Shown: one piece after another, positions 43,881 through 52,961 of the stretch | How the letters are laid out: each line of letters opens with the position of its first letter | Numbering within the stretch: the stretch's first letter is position 1 | Assembly (NCBI GenBank): GCA_050946535.1 | Contig: JBMNUZ010000003.1 | Location: 132,672-196,671, forward strand | Source of the DNA: RUG708 sp050946535 | GTDB lineage: Bacteria > Bacillota > Clostridia > Peptostreptococcales > Anaerovoracaceae | Direction of reading: 5' to 3' | DNA length: 64,000 nucleotides | Notes under the pieces: generated by a model | Databases searched by the model: none | What the model was told of the DNA's origin: nothing | The model's input: only the letters and a program-made list of their open reading frames with translations | Program-made: the position numbers and the translations under genes

Positions 43881-46800
43881 AAAGCTGACGATGAGCGGAT
43901 TCAGGTCGTTCGCAGACCAGGTCAGCATAGATCTTTCGGGCGGAAGCGCCGTAGTATTGGATTCAGACAGTGATGCGGCATCGGATATCTCTGCCGCTCT
44001 GTGCTTCCTGACTGACAGGCCGTCTGACAGGATGAAAAGCGTCAGCGACATAATTTTCAACGGAAATTCTTCCAGACGCCAGGCACCTTACGCAGAAGTG
44101 TCGCTAACCATCGCGGACGGACAGGATACGAAGCTGGTTTCGCGCCGTATGTATTCCGACGGCAGAAGCGTCTTCTACACAGACGGAGACGAATGCACCA
44201 GAGACGATGTGAGAAAATCGGCGGACAGAGCGGGCCTGTACGGTTATTCCGTCCTGGACCACAATACGGTTACGGATATAGTGACTTCGAGATACGGCAG
44301 CCTTTCGTACATGATCGAACAGGCTTCAGGATTATCAGAGACGAAGGAAAAGATCGCAGAGGCTGAGACTGAGCTTGCCGCCAGAAGAGAAAATCTGAAA
44401 AGCATCAATTCGGTCTATGAAGAATGCGAAGAAAAGAAAAACTCTCTTCAGGAAGAAGCCATAAGGGCAAAGGATTACAGGACGCTCAACGAACAGCTGA
44501 GGACGAATGAAATCAATATCGTGCTGAGAAAGATCGAACAGTGCGAACGCAGCAGCTATCTCGACGACATACAGATACATGAGCTCGAGCAGCGCATAGC
44601 CGAAAACGAAGAAGAGCGCAGTGCAAAGGAAAATACTATTCTCGGAAAGAAGAACAGAATCAGGGAACTCGACTCCGAGGACTTTGACAACCGTGACAAG
44701 TCGATGGGATTCATGAGCGGCATAAACGACACGAAGGCCGAGATCGACGTCGTGGAAGGAAGTATAAATACGATCACCGAAAATATCGATGTGATCAACT
44801 CCGACTGCGTCAGTTTAAGGAATAAAGCCGACAGCGACAGAGAGCTTCTCAGGGAATTCGACAAGAAGGGCGCTGAGATAGCAGGCAATATCACGAATAA
44901 CAGGAGGAAGAGCGAACAGAACAGCGATCTCCTTAAAAAGCAGAAATCGGCGCTCGCATCCCTGAAAAACGAAGAAGAAGAGATAAAATCGCAGATCAGC
45001 ATAGAGCAGAGAAATCTGGCTGCTGTCACTGCCGGGTACGAAGGCGAATCGAGGATCGCAAGGATTCTGAACGATCAGCGCGAGGGCCTGATCAACAGCA
45101 TCGAGGCGAGGGAGGACGAGCTTCCGGATGAAGCAGTGCACAGATCGGATCTCCGCACGATAGATTCCCTCGAAGCAAAGAAAGATCAGCTCGCTGTCCG
45201 CCGCAGTTCGATCGTGGATGAAATCGGCGAGCAGAAGAAGAAAATATCGAAGCTCGAGACGAAGAGAGAGCTCACTTTCAAGAATATGAACGAGGAGAGG
45301 ACGCGTCACGACGTCCTGCTGGACCTCGATAAAAATTACGAAGGCTACAGCGAATCGGCCAGAATTCTGCTCGATTCTTCATCTATAAACGGAATCTACG
45401 GAGCGGTCGGAGAGCTGATGACTGTAAGAAGAGGATACGAAGCCGTCATAGAGAGAGCGCTCGGCAGAAACACGGAGAGCATCATCTGCGAAGACAGCCA
45501 GTGCGTAAAAGAGGCGTCTTTGTTCCTCAAATCGAAAAATGCCGGAAGACTCGTGTTCATACCGCTCAAGGATATAAATACAAGTCATGTCAATGTCACG
45601 GAGAAATTCACCGGCGCTGAAGGATACCTCGGAAGGGCTCTCGATTTCATCAGCTTCGATGCTGCTTACTCGAAAGCCTTTATATTCCTGCTCGGCAATA
45701 CGGTGATATTCAAGACACTGAAGGACGCCGAAGCGGCAGGACACATCGACGGCGTCAGAATAGTCACGCTCGACAACGAGATCCTCTGTGAGGACGGAAG
45801 GATCGAAAGCGGTTCGACGAAAGAAAAGGAATCAGTCATCTTCGAACGCAAGAACCGCCTCCACGAGTCGGAATCCAGGCTTTACGCATATGAGAAGGAT
45901 TTCAACAACACCGATTCCGATTACAAGAGGGCGTGTGAAGAGCTGGACGTTCTCGAGAAGAATCTCAGCGATACCGACGGTGAGATCGAACAGTGCAGCA
46001 GCGATATATCGGCTATTTCCAACAAGAGCGAGATCATAGGCGAAAAGATAAAATCGGTAGGCAAGCTGATCTCGGCAATGAAGAACGATCTCAAGAGAAT
46101 CGAGAACGAGCTCGAGAAGCGGAACAGCAGCCTCAGCGAACTAGGCAAAAAGAAGAATTCGATCGAAATTGCGATCAGACAGCTGGAACAGAGCTATTCG
46201 GACAATTACAAAAAGATCGAATCCACGGAAGCGAAGATCAGAGAACTGAAGCACGAACGCGAGGACATCGGCGCCGAAGCGTCGAACCTCGAAAACCTGA
46301 AGGCCGCCAACGATTCTTCGTGCGAAAGTATAAGGAATAATATCGCTGCGGCGGAAGCCGATATAAAGTCAAAGGAAAAGAATATCGAGGAAGTAAAGGA
46401 AGAACTTGCTTCGGCCCGCAGAGAACGCGATACGCTCGAACAGAAATGCCGCATTCAGGAGATGAACTACACCGAGAGGAGTACTGCTCTCGGGAAACTC
46501 AGAGAAGAAATAGACGATTCACGGGACGAGATAGACAAACTTATGTCAGAAAAAGAACTCCTCGAGAAGGAATACATCAATTTCGTGACAGACAAGCGCG
46601 CGCTCGAAGTCAGGAAGGAATCGTCCGACGCCGAAGCCGAAGGGCTGAAGAAGGAAATATGGGAATCGTACGGCATCTCATATGCAGAAGCGCTGAAAAA
46701 CAAGGAACCGGTATTCGTGCTGAGCGAGGGCGTGAGGGAATCAGGCCGGATCAGAAATTCTCTGGCGGATCTCGGAGAAGTCAACATCGGTTCCGTCGCC

Positions 46801-47406
46801 GAGCTGGAGAAAGTCAAGAAAGACCTGGAAAAGCTGGCCAGCCGGCACAGCGAGGAAGAAGAAGCTGTGGGCCGTCTCGAACACGAGATAGTCAGGATGA
46901 AAGTCAATTCGTCTTCGCAGTTCAAGAATATGTTCGAGGCGATAGACGCCGACTTCAGAAAGCGGTTCGGCGCCGGAAACGAAAATTTAAAAGCCAGGCT
47001 CAGGATGACGAGCAACAGCGAAACGCTCGAAAACAGCGGAGACATCGTAGTGAGAAGGCCGGCCGGAAAGAGCAGGCTCATCTTCCGGGAGGACGACAGC
47101 GTGAAGACGGACGCTTTCATAGCTCTGGCTGCAGCGCTGTACGGCATGGCGCCGGCATCTCTCGTCGTCGTAGAGAACGTCGACAGAGAACTCGGTGCGG
47201 ACGGCCTGAGGCGGCTCAAAGAGATTCTGGAAGACAACCCAGATATAAGCTACATACTCATCACAGGCGACAGTAAGGCTGCCGGCGGAGCAGAAAACGT
47301 CTACAGATTCGCAGATAACGAGGATCAGACAATAACACTTGAAAAAACCGACGGCAGCATACCGGACGGCAGCGCTCCGGAAATAGCTGACAGACAGGGA
47401 GAATAG
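43861..47406 (+). CDS. SMC-family protein lacking all ATPase motifs
   Basis: A continuous 1181-codon frame in the standard smc position between rnc and ftsY. It has full SMC layout: N-terminal head (KKLTMSGFRSFADQVSIDL, residues 7-25), coiled coil (about 165-500), hinge (about 511-665, GIYGAVGELMTVRRGYEAVI and AGRLVFIPL), coiled coil (about 670-1020) and C-terminal head. Yet the Walker A site is LDSDSDAASDIS (33-44) instead of GPNGSGKSN. The Q-loop region reads FLTDRPSDRMKS; the LSGGE signature region reads FREDDSVKTDAFIALAAAL (about 1075-1093); Walker B is LVVVENVDREL (from 1101) instead of LDEVDAAL; the H-loop TH is TG. ATP binding and hydrolysis are therefore very unlikely. Absence of stops over 3.5 kb implies selection for a structural role. 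Confidence 0.9.
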   Translation: MSKKTVKKLTMSGFRSFADQVSIDLSGGSAVVLDSDSDAASDISAALCFLTDRPSDRMKSVSDIIFNGNSSRRQAPYAEVSLTIADGQDTKLVSRRMYSDGRSVFYTDGDECTRDDVRKSADRAGLYGYSVLDHNTVTDIVTSRYGSLSYMIEQASGLSETKEKIAEAETELAARRENLKSINSVYEECEEKKNSLQEEAIRAKDYRTLNEQLRTNEINIVLRKIEQCERSSYLDDIQIHELEQRIAENEEERSAKENTILGKKNRIRELDSEDFDNRDKSMGFMSGINDTKAEIDVVEGSINTITENIDVINSDCVSLRNKADSDRELLREFDKKGAEIAGNITNNRRKSEQNSDLLKKQKSALASLKNEEEEIKSQISIEQRNLAAVTAGYEGESRIARILNDQREGLINSIEAREDELPDEAVHRSDLRTIDSLEAKKDQLAVRRSSIVDEIGEQKKKISKLETKRELTFKNMNEERTRHDVLLDLDKNYEGYSESARILLDSSSINGIYGAVGELMTVRRGYEAVIERALGRNTESIICEDSQCVKEASLFLKSKNAGRLVFIPLKDINTSHVNVTEKFTGAEGYLGRALDFISFDAAYSKAFIFLLGNTVIFKTLKDAEAAGHIDGVRIVTLDNEILCEDGRIESGSTKEKESVIFERKNRLHESESRLYAYEKDFNNTDSDYKRACEELDVLEKNLSDTDGEIEQCSSDISAISNKSEIIGEKIKSVGKLISAMKNDLKRIENELEKRNSSLSELGKKKNSIEIAIRQLEQSYSDNYKKIESTEAKIRELKHEREDIGAEASNLENLKAANDSSCESIRNNIAAAEADIKSKEKNIEEVKEELASARRERDTLEQKCRIQEMNYTERSTALGKLREEIDDSRDEIDKLMSEKELLEKEYINFVTDKRALEVRKESSDAEAEGLKKEIWESYGISYAEALKNKEPVFVLSEGVRESGRIRNSLADLGEVNIGSVAELEKVKKDLEKLASRHSEEEEAVGRLEHEIVRMKVNSSSQFKNMFEAIDADFRKRFGAGNENLKARLRMTSNSETLENSGDIVVRRPAGKSRLIFREDDSVKTDAFIALAAALYGMAPASLVVVENVDRELGADGLRRLKEILEDNPDISYILITGDSKAAGGAENVYRFADNEDQTITLEKTDGSIPDGSAPEIADRQGE

Positions 47407-47409
47407 AAC

Positions 47410-48513
47410 ATGGCACAGAAAAAATCATTTTTCGCCAAATTGAAGGAAGGACTCACAAGCACCAGAAGCAACATGATCGGCCGCATCGAAGACGCAATCA
47501 TGCAGCGTCCGGATTTCGACGAGGACACGCTCGAAGATCTGGAAGAGGCGCTTATCCTTTCGGATATCAGCATGGAGACTACCGAAAAAATAGTAAACGA
47601 GCTCAGAGACGATATCAAGAAGCTCGGTCTGAAAAAATCGGCGGACGTGCTCCAGCAGATCAAGAACATCATTTCATATATTATCACCAACGAATACGGC
47701 AACGAGCTCATAGAAGATCTGCCGCTCGTAATCCTGATGGTAGGCGTGAACGGCACAGGCAAGACGACTTCGATGGCAAAGATCGCCTACAGCCTGAAGC
47801 AGGAAGGAAAATCCGTCATGTTCGCGGCGGCCGATACGTTCAGAGCCGCCGCGGCCGAGCAGCTCGAGATCTGGGGAGAAAGAGTCGGAGTGCCTGTAAT
47901 CAAACACGCCGAGGGAGCGGATCCTTCGGCTGTCATCTACGACGCGTGCCACGCCGCCAAGGCGAGGGGTATCGACGTGCTCATCTGCGATACGGCCGGC
48001 AGGCTTCAGACCAAGAAGAACCTCATGAACGAGCTCGAAAAGATGAGCAACGTGATAACGAACGAATATCCGGAGGCTTCGAGAGAAACTCTGCTCGTGC
48101 TCGACGCTGCCACAGGCAAAAACGCGATTTCGCAGGCCGAGCAGTTCAACGATGTGACAGACATCACGGGCATCGTTCTGACCAAGCTCGACGGTACGGC
48201 AAAGGGCGGCATCGTAATAACTCTTGCAGACAAGTTCGATATTCCTGTAAAATATATCGGAGTCGGCGAAGGCATGGAAGACCTTCAGCCGTTCGACCCT
48301 GACCAGTTTGCCGACGCTCTGTTCGCAGGCTCTGTCATAGGAAATCACGACGACGAAAGAGAGAGGGAAGGCGCTCTCTTCACGGGCAGAGACGAAGAAG
48401 CAGCTGCGGGAGCAGATGAGGATGAGGAACCGTCCGAAGGTGCAGATGAAGACAATGAGACGGCAGGAGAATCGGCCGGAGAAGAATCCGGATCTCAGGA
48501 CGATGAAGGCTGA
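47410..48513 (+). CDS. ftsY: Signal recognition particle receptor FtsY with acidic C-terminal tail
   Basis: SRP GTPase receptor that docks ribosome-SRP complexes at the membrane. The 367-residue protein has the helical N domain (1-100), P-loop GVNGTGKTT (from G112), AADTFRAAAAEQL, CDTAGRLQTKKNLMNEL, LTKLDGTAKGG and the closing YIGVGEGMEDLQPFDPDQFADALF. It lacks the acidic N-terminal A domain of E. coli FtsY; instead residues 312-367 form a strongly acidic tail (DEEAAAGADEDEEPSEG...). Bacterial FtsY normally ends close to DALF. ATG 47410 is 3 bp after the SMC-like gene. A GC-rich hairpin separates it from der. Confidence 0.95.
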   Translation: MAQKKSFFAKLKEGLTSTRSNMIGRIEDAIMQRPDFDEDTLEDLEEALILSDISMETTEKIVNELRDDIKKLGLKKSADVLQQIKNIISYIITNEYGNELIEDLPLVILMVGVNGTGKTTSMAKIAYSLKQEGKSVMFAAADTFRAAAAEQLEIWGERVGVPVIKHAEGADPSAVIYDACHAAKARGIDVLICDTAGRLQTKKNLMNELEKMSNVITNEYPEASRETLLVLDAATGKNAISQAEQFNDVTDITGIVLTKLDGTAKGGIVITLADKFDIPVKYIGVGEGMEDLQPFDPDQFADALFAGSVIGNHDDEREREGALFTGRDEEAAAGADEDEEPSEGADEDNETAGESAGEESGSQDDEG

Positions 48514-48539
48514 TCCGGAGAGAATGAAGGATGATTTCA

Positions 48540-48565
48540 GGCCTGCCCGGCACACCGGGCAGGCC
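48540..48565 (+). other. GC-rich hairpin between ftsY and der
   Basis: A perfect 11-bp stem GGCCTGCCCGG / CCGGGCAGGCC with a CACA loop. Only TTACAG follows, so it is a poor terminator; partial termination or mRNA stabilisation is more likely. Confidence 0.65.
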
Positions 48566-48585
48566 TTACAGAAAGGATAAAAATA

Positions 48586-49914
48586 ATGAGCAAACCTGTA
48601 GTGGCTGTTGTAGGAAGGCCGAACGTGGGAAAGTCGACCCTCTTCAACAGACTTGTGGGCAGAAGGGTTTCGATCGTGGAAGACACTCCTGGCGTGACGC
48701 GTGACAGGATTTACGCCGACGCCGAGTGGAGAGGAATTCCGTTCGTGCTGATAGACACCGGAGGCATAGACAACAGTTCCGATGAGATAATACCTTCTCA
48801 GATGAGGGCGCAGGCGGAAATAGCTATCGAGACGGCAGACGTCATAGTGTTCATCGTCGACGGAAAGGCCGGAATGACGTCGGCAGACAGAGAAGTCGGC
48901 GAAATGCTTCAGAAGAGATCGAAAAATGTGATACTGGTGGTAAACAAATCGGATACCGCCAAACTGCCTGATTCCTATTACGATTTTTACGAGCTCGGCC
49001 TCGGAGATCCTCTGCCGGTGTCGGCGGCGAACATGCTCGGTCTCGGCGATCTCCTCGACAGGATCACGGAGAGTTTTCCGGAGCAGGATGAAGAGGACGA
49101 CGATACGGAAAATATCAAGATAGCCGTGATAGGACGTCCTAACGTCGGAAAATCGTCGCTCGTAAACGCCATAACCGGCGAGGACCGTGTAATCGTAAGC
49201 GATATAGCCGGGACGACCAGAGACTCGATCGATCTGCCTTTCGAATACGAAGGGCAGCAGTACACACTTATAGATACGGCAGGCATCAGGCGCAAGAAGA
49301 ACATCAGCGAAAACATAGAAAAATACAGCGTGATCAGATCGATTTCCGCGATAGAGCGGAGCGATGTGTGCGTGCTGATGATAGATGCTCCGGAGGGTGT
49401 GACCGAGCAGGATAAAAAGATAGGCGGCATGGCGCACGAAGCAGGAAAGGGCGTCATCATAGCCGTCAACAAGTGGGATCTTGTGGACAAAGATTCACAC
49501 ACGATGTCGAAATTTGAAAAAAAGATCAGATCGGAGCTTGTATTTATGCCTTACGCTCCGATAGTATTCATTTCCGCGGTCAGGGGACAGAGACTGCTCA
49601 ACGTGCTCGCCCTCGCAAAGAAAATAGCCGGGAACAGGGCTTTCAGGATCCCGACCGGCCAGCTCAACGCTGTCATCGAGGATGCTGTCATGATGCGCCA
49701 GCCTCCTTCGGACAAGGGCAAACAGCTCAAAATTTATTATGTGACGCAGGTCGGAGTGAAACCGCCGCTGTTTTCGTTTCAGGTAAACAATCGCAGTCTC
49801 ATGCACTTTTCATATTCCAGATATCTTGAGAATAAACTCCGCGAGGCTTTCGATTTCAGCGGTACGTCGCTGAAATTCGTATTCAGGGAGAAGGGAGAAA
49901 AGAACATTGACTGA
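48586..49914 (+). CDS. der: Ribosome biogenesis GTPase Der (EngA)
   Basis: Tandem-domain GTPase needed for 50S subunit assembly. The 442-residue protein has G domain 1 with GRPNVGKST (from G10), DTPGVTRDR and NKSD; an acidic linker (EQDEEDDDTEN); G domain 2 with GRPNVGKSS (from G183), DTAGIRRKKNI and NKWDLV; and the KH-like C-terminal domain with RIPTGQLNAVIEDAV and VNNRSLMHFSYSRYLENKLREAFDFSGTSL. GAAAGG precedes ATG 48586. The last 8 bp overlap plsY. Confidence 0.97.
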   Translation: MSKPVVAVVGRPNVGKSTLFNRLVGRRVSIVEDTPGVTRDRIYADAEWRGIPFVLIDTGGIDNSSDEIIPSQMRAQAEIAIETADVIVFIVDGKAGMTSADREVGEMLQKRSKNVILVVNKSDTAKLPDSYYDFYELGLGDPLPVSAANMLGLGDLLDRITESFPEQDEEDDDTENIKIAVIGRPNVGKSSLVNAITGEDRVIVSDIAGTTRDSIDLPFEYEGQQYTLIDTAGIRRKKNISENIEKYSVIRSISAIERSDVCVLMIDAPEGVTEQDKKIGGMAHEAGKGVIIAVNKWDLVDKDSHTMSKFEKKIRSELVFMPYAPIVFISAVRGQRLLNVLALAKKIAGNRAFRIPTGQLNAVIEDAVMMRQPPSDKGKQLKIYYVTQVGVKPPLFSFQVNNRSLMHFSYSRYLENKLREAFDFSGTSLKFVFREKGEKNID

Positions 49915-50866
49915 TGCTATTTCATGGAGTATGATCGCCGGCGCGGTCGTCAGCTATTTTCTGGGAAACATCTCGCCCGCAACTATTATGGGGCACATTT
50001 ACGGTGTCGATATAAGGAAGGCCGGAAGCGGCAATCCCGGCACGACCAATACGCTGAGAGAGATCGGACCTAAAGCAGCGGCGATAGTCCTGCTTGTAGA
50101 CATCCTGAAGGGTGTTGCAGGATCCGCAATAGGCTGGGCCCTGTCTGACGGCGGCATCTGGATGTACGTCTGCGGCACGGCGACATTCCTCGGCCACATA
50201 TTTCCTGTGATCTACAAGTTCAAAGGCGGCAAAGGCATTGCGACCGGCTTCGGAGCCATACTCTTCATCGACTGGAAGATCGGACTCTGCCTGCTGCTTA
50301 TAGCAGGAGCCGGAGCGTTCATTTCGCAGCGTATGTCAATCGGTTCGGTCGCAGCAGCCATCGGCGTTCCGGTGCTGTTCGGCATTACGAGAGGACCGTA
50401 TTTCGCAATATGGGGCGCTTTCGTCGGATTTTTGGTAATATGGCGCCACCGCGGCAATCTCGTAAGGATCGCCCGGCACGAGGAGCCTAAGATATCGTTC
50501 TTCGAGAAATACGAGAAAAAGAAGAAAGCGTCAGCGGCCGGAAAGCCGACTGAAGCCGGAGGGCCTGAACAGGCACAAAATGACAGAACCGAGGCAGCAG
50601 AGCCGGAAGAGGCTGGTTCGCTGGACAGCGGCCACACTTCAGAGAGTGAACCCGATCTTGCAGAGCAGGACATGAGCCAGTCATCAGCTGGTGAGACCGG
50701 CACGGCGCGAAATAACAGAACCGAGGCAGATTCTCAGGGCAGCACTGGGGCAGCAGAGCCTGAAACGGCTGGTTCCCCGGAAAGCGGTGATTCCGCTGAG
50801 GAAGCGGAGCCAGCAGAAGATAAATTAGAAGGAAAGAGTGGAAAGGAGAATAGCAGTGACAAATAA
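49907..50866 (+). CDS. plsY: Glycerol-3-phosphate acyltransferase PlsY with acidic C-terminal extension
   Basis: Membrane acyltransferase moving the acyl group from acyl-phosphate (PlsX product) to glycerol-3-phosphate. Core residues 1-190 show LGNISPATIMGHIYGVDIRKAGSGNPGTTN, GHIFPVIYKFKGGKGIATGFG and WRHRGNLVRIARHEE, the three PlsY motifs. Residues 205-319 are extra: KKKKASAAG followed by an acidic, Gln/Ser/Glu-rich tail with an internal duplication (DRTEAAEPEEAGSLDSG and, later, AAEPETAGSPESG). Typical PlsY has about 200 residues. Start TTG 49907, about 9 nt after GGGAG, overlaps der; the stop overlaps gpsA by 11 bp. The tail has no known function. Confidence 0.93.
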   Translation: MTDAISWSMIAGAVVSYFLGNISPATIMGHIYGVDIRKAGSGNPGTTNTLREIGPKAAAIVLLVDILKGVAGSAIGWALSDGGIWMYVCGTATFLGHIFPVIYKFKGGKGIATGFGAILFIDWKIGLCLLLIAGAGAFISQRMSIGSVAAAIGVPVLFGITRGPYFAIWGAFVGFLVIWRHRGNLVRIARHEEPKISFFEKYEKKKKASAAGKPTEAGGPEQAQNDRTEAAEPEEAGSLDSGHTSESEPDLAEQDMSQSSAGETGTARNNRTEADSQGSTGAAEPETAGSPESGDSAEEAEPAEDKLEGKSGKENSSDK

Positions 50867-51872
50867 CAATCAGAAACAGACCGTCGCCGTTGTAGGAGCA
50901 GGCAGCTGGGGTACGGCTGTCGCTGTCTCTCTTTCGTCCGGAGGCCACGGCGTGGTGCTCTGGGGCCGGAACCACTCGATGATGGAAAAAATCGACCAGA
51001 CGAGGGAAAATACGAAGTACCTGGCAGGCGTTCATATTCCTGAGCAGATAGAAATCACGAGCGATCTCGAATACGCGGTCAGAGGCAGGAAAATAGTCAT
51101 CTTCGTCGTCCCCGCGCAGGCGTTCAGAGAGACGTTTACAAATGCGTCCGGATATCTCGGTGACGATACAATCGTAGTCAACTGCGCGAAGGGTATAGAG
51201 CTCGGCACCCACAAGCGCATCTCCGAAATAGCTAAGGAGATCAGATCCGATCTGCCGTTTGTAGTCGTTTCGGGTCCTTCCCACGCCGAGGAGGTCGGCA
51301 GGCTGATGCCGACTACGCTCACAGCCGCTTCGGAAAACGAAGAGGATGCAAAACTCATTCAGGATCTTTTCATGACTGAGTCCATGCGTGTCTACACGAA
51401 CGACGACGTCATCGGCGTCGAAGTGGGCGGAGCCCTCAAAAACATCATTGCGCTCGCAGCCGGAATTTCAGACGGAATGGGTTACGGAGACAACGCGAAG
51501 GCAGCCCTTATGACGAGAGGACTCGCGGAAATGGCTCGCCTTGGCGAGAAACTAGGCGGAAAGAAGCTGACTTTCATGGGCCTCGCGGGTCTCGGCGACC
51601 TGATAGTTACGTGCACGAGCATGCACAGCAGAAACAGGCGCTGCGGCATACTGATCGGAAAAGGAGAGGAGCCTGATGAAGCCATAAAACACGTCGGAAT
51701 GGTCGTGGAAGGCATTCATACGACAGAAGCCGTCTATCAGCTGGCTGGCGAGCTCGGCGTCGAGATGCCGATCACGGAGCAGCTGCACCACGTTATCGAA
51801 GGCAGCGTGAAAGGTCCGGAAGCCGTCAGGAACCTCATGCTCAGAAAGAGAAAAAACGAAGGTCATGACTAA
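50856..51872 (+). CDS. gpsA: NAD(P)-dependent glycerol-3-phosphate dehydrogenase
   Basis: Makes sn-glycerol-3-phosphate from dihydroxyacetone phosphate, the PlsY acceptor. The 338-residue protein has VAVVGAGSWGTAVAVSLS, VVNCAKGIE, VVSGPSHAEEV, GGALKNIIALAAGISDGMGYGDNAKAALMTRGLAEM and FMGLAGLGDLIVTCTS with the catalytic Lys in the GALKN block. The start GTG 50856 is 7 nt after AAGGAG; another GTG at 50838 lies before that site. Overlap with plsY couples supply and use of glycerol-3-phosphate. It overlaps the GIY-YIG gene by 8 bp. Confidence 0.96.
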   Translation: MTNNNQKQTVAVVGAGSWGTAVAVSLSSGGHGVVLWGRNHSMMEKIDQTRENTKYLAGVHIPEQIEITSDLEYAVRGRKIVIFVVPAQAFRETFTNASGYLGDDTIVVNCAKGIELGTHKRISEIAKEIRSDLPFVVVSGPSHAEEVGRLMPTTLTAASENEEDAKLIQDLFMTESMRVYTNDDVIGVEVGGALKNIIALAAGISDGMGYGDNAKAALMTRGLAEMARLGEKLGGKKLTFMGLAGLGDLIVTCTSMHSRNRRCGILIGKGEEPDEAIKHVGMVVEGIHTTEAVYQLAGELGVEMPITEQLHHVIEGSVKGPEAVRNLMLRKRKNEGHD

Positions 51873-52185
51873 TAAAGGCAGCTATGTCTACATGCTGCTG
51901 TGTTCCGACGGAACGTTGTACACGGGCTGGACGACCGATGTACAGGCGAGGCTGAAAACACACAACAGCGGGCGCGGAGCCAGGTATACCAAGACCAGAC
52001 GCCCTGTCACGCTGGTATATTTCGAAACGGCTCCGGACAGAGGATCTGCGCTCAGCCGTGAAGCACACATAAAGAAGCTCACGAGAAAGCAGAAAGAGAG
52101 TCTGATCTTTTCAGACAGCAATCTCCTTCCGGCGGATGAAAAGAAGAAATTATCTTCTCTGCTGTCATCCTTCAGGAGAAGATGA
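51865..52185 (+). CDS. GIY-YIG domain protein (YhbQ/YazA type)
   Basis: A 106-residue single-domain GIY-YIG protein: YVYMLLCSDGTLYTGWTTDVQARLKTHNSGRGARYTKTRRPVTLVY, then the conserved Glu region SREAHIKKLTRKQKESLI. The family shares the fold of UvrC and homing nucleases; small stand-alone members (YhbQ, YazA) have been linked to DNA damage or nucleic acid cleavage, but the physiological substrate is unclear. ATG 51865 overlaps gpsA by 8 bp. Confidence 0.9.
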   Translation: MTNKGSYVYMLLCSDGTLYTGWTTDVQARLKTHNSGRGARYTKTRRPVTLVYFETAPDRGSALSREAHIKKLTRKQKESLIFSDSNLLPADEKKKLSSLLSSFRRR

Positions 52186-52256
52186 ACATTATTCTGCGAT
52201 GCCCGCAGGGGGACACGGGCAGGAAAATATTGATTTATGGACGGGAGTTCAAAAAT

Positions 52257-52961
52257 ATGAGATTAAATAAATATATTGCACACTGCGGCGTCGTTTCCAG
52301 ACGCAAGGCGGACGAGCTCATCGCAGCCGGACGCGTAAAAGTGAACGGTACCGTGGCACCTGTAGGTTGGGACGTGAAGGACAGCGACGTCGTCGAAGTC
52401 GAAGGCAGGGTGATAAAGCCGGAGAAAAAGCTCGTCTACTACATGCTCAACAAGCCGGTGGAATATATCACGTCGGTGAACGACGACAGAGGCAGAAGCA
52501 CGGTCATAGACCTCATGCCGGATGTAAGGGAAAGAATCTACCCTGTCGGAAGGCTCGATTACAACACGTCCGGACTTCTTATACTCACGAACGACGGAGA
52601 AATGGCGAACAGACTGATGCATCCGTCAGGCGAGGTGAAAAAGACGTATATAGCAGAGGTCAAGGGAATGTTCCACATCGCCGATGCGGAAAAGCTGAGG
52701 CACGGCGTCGACATAGGAGACGAAAGAAAGACAGCACCTGCTGACGTCGAGATACTGAGCCAGAATGATTCTTCGTCAGTAGTAGAGGTGAAGATCATAG
52801 AAGGAAGAAACCGCCAGGTGAGGAGGATGTTCGACGCCGTCGGGCACCCGGTAATCAAGCTCACGCGCACGGCGTACGGAAATCTGCAGCTCGGGCATCT
52901 CAAGACGGGCAGATACAAGAAGCTTTCGCAGAATGAGATCAACTATCTGAAGTCGCTGTAA
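52257..52961 (+). CDS. rluB: 23S rRNA pseudouridine synthase, RluB/RsuA family
   Basis: A 234-residue RsuA-family pseudouridine synthase. An S4 RNA-binding domain (MRLNKYIAHCGVVSRRKADELIAAGRVKVNG, residues 1-60) precedes the catalytic domain with YMLNKPVEYITSVND, GRLDYNTSGLLILTNDGE (catalytic Asp), KTYIAEV and EGRNRQVRRMFDAVGHPVIKLTR. In Bacillota the homologue acts on 23S rRNA helix 69-93 region positions (RluB type); RsuA-type 16S activity cannot be fully excluded. GGGAG sits 9 nt before ATG 52257. It is the last gene before a long repeat-bearing gap. Confidence 0.92.
   Translation: MRLNKYIAHCGVVSRRKADELIAAGRVKVNGTVAPVGWDVKDSDVVEVEGRVIKPEKKLVYYMLNKPVEYITSVNDDRGRSTVIDLMPDVRERIYPVGRLDYNTSGLLILTNDGEMANRLMHPSGEVKKTYIAEVKGMFHIADAEKLRHGVDIGDERKTAPADVEILSQNDSSSVVEVKIIEGRNRQVRRMFDAVGHPVIKLTRTAYGNLQLGHLKTGRYKKLSQNEINYLKSL

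Noticed and set aside
43930..44000. Possibility that the SMC Walker A is hidden by a frameshift
   Set aside because: The other two forward frames in this stretch contain no GxxGxGKS-like sequence, and the chosen frame continues conserved SMC features on both sides.
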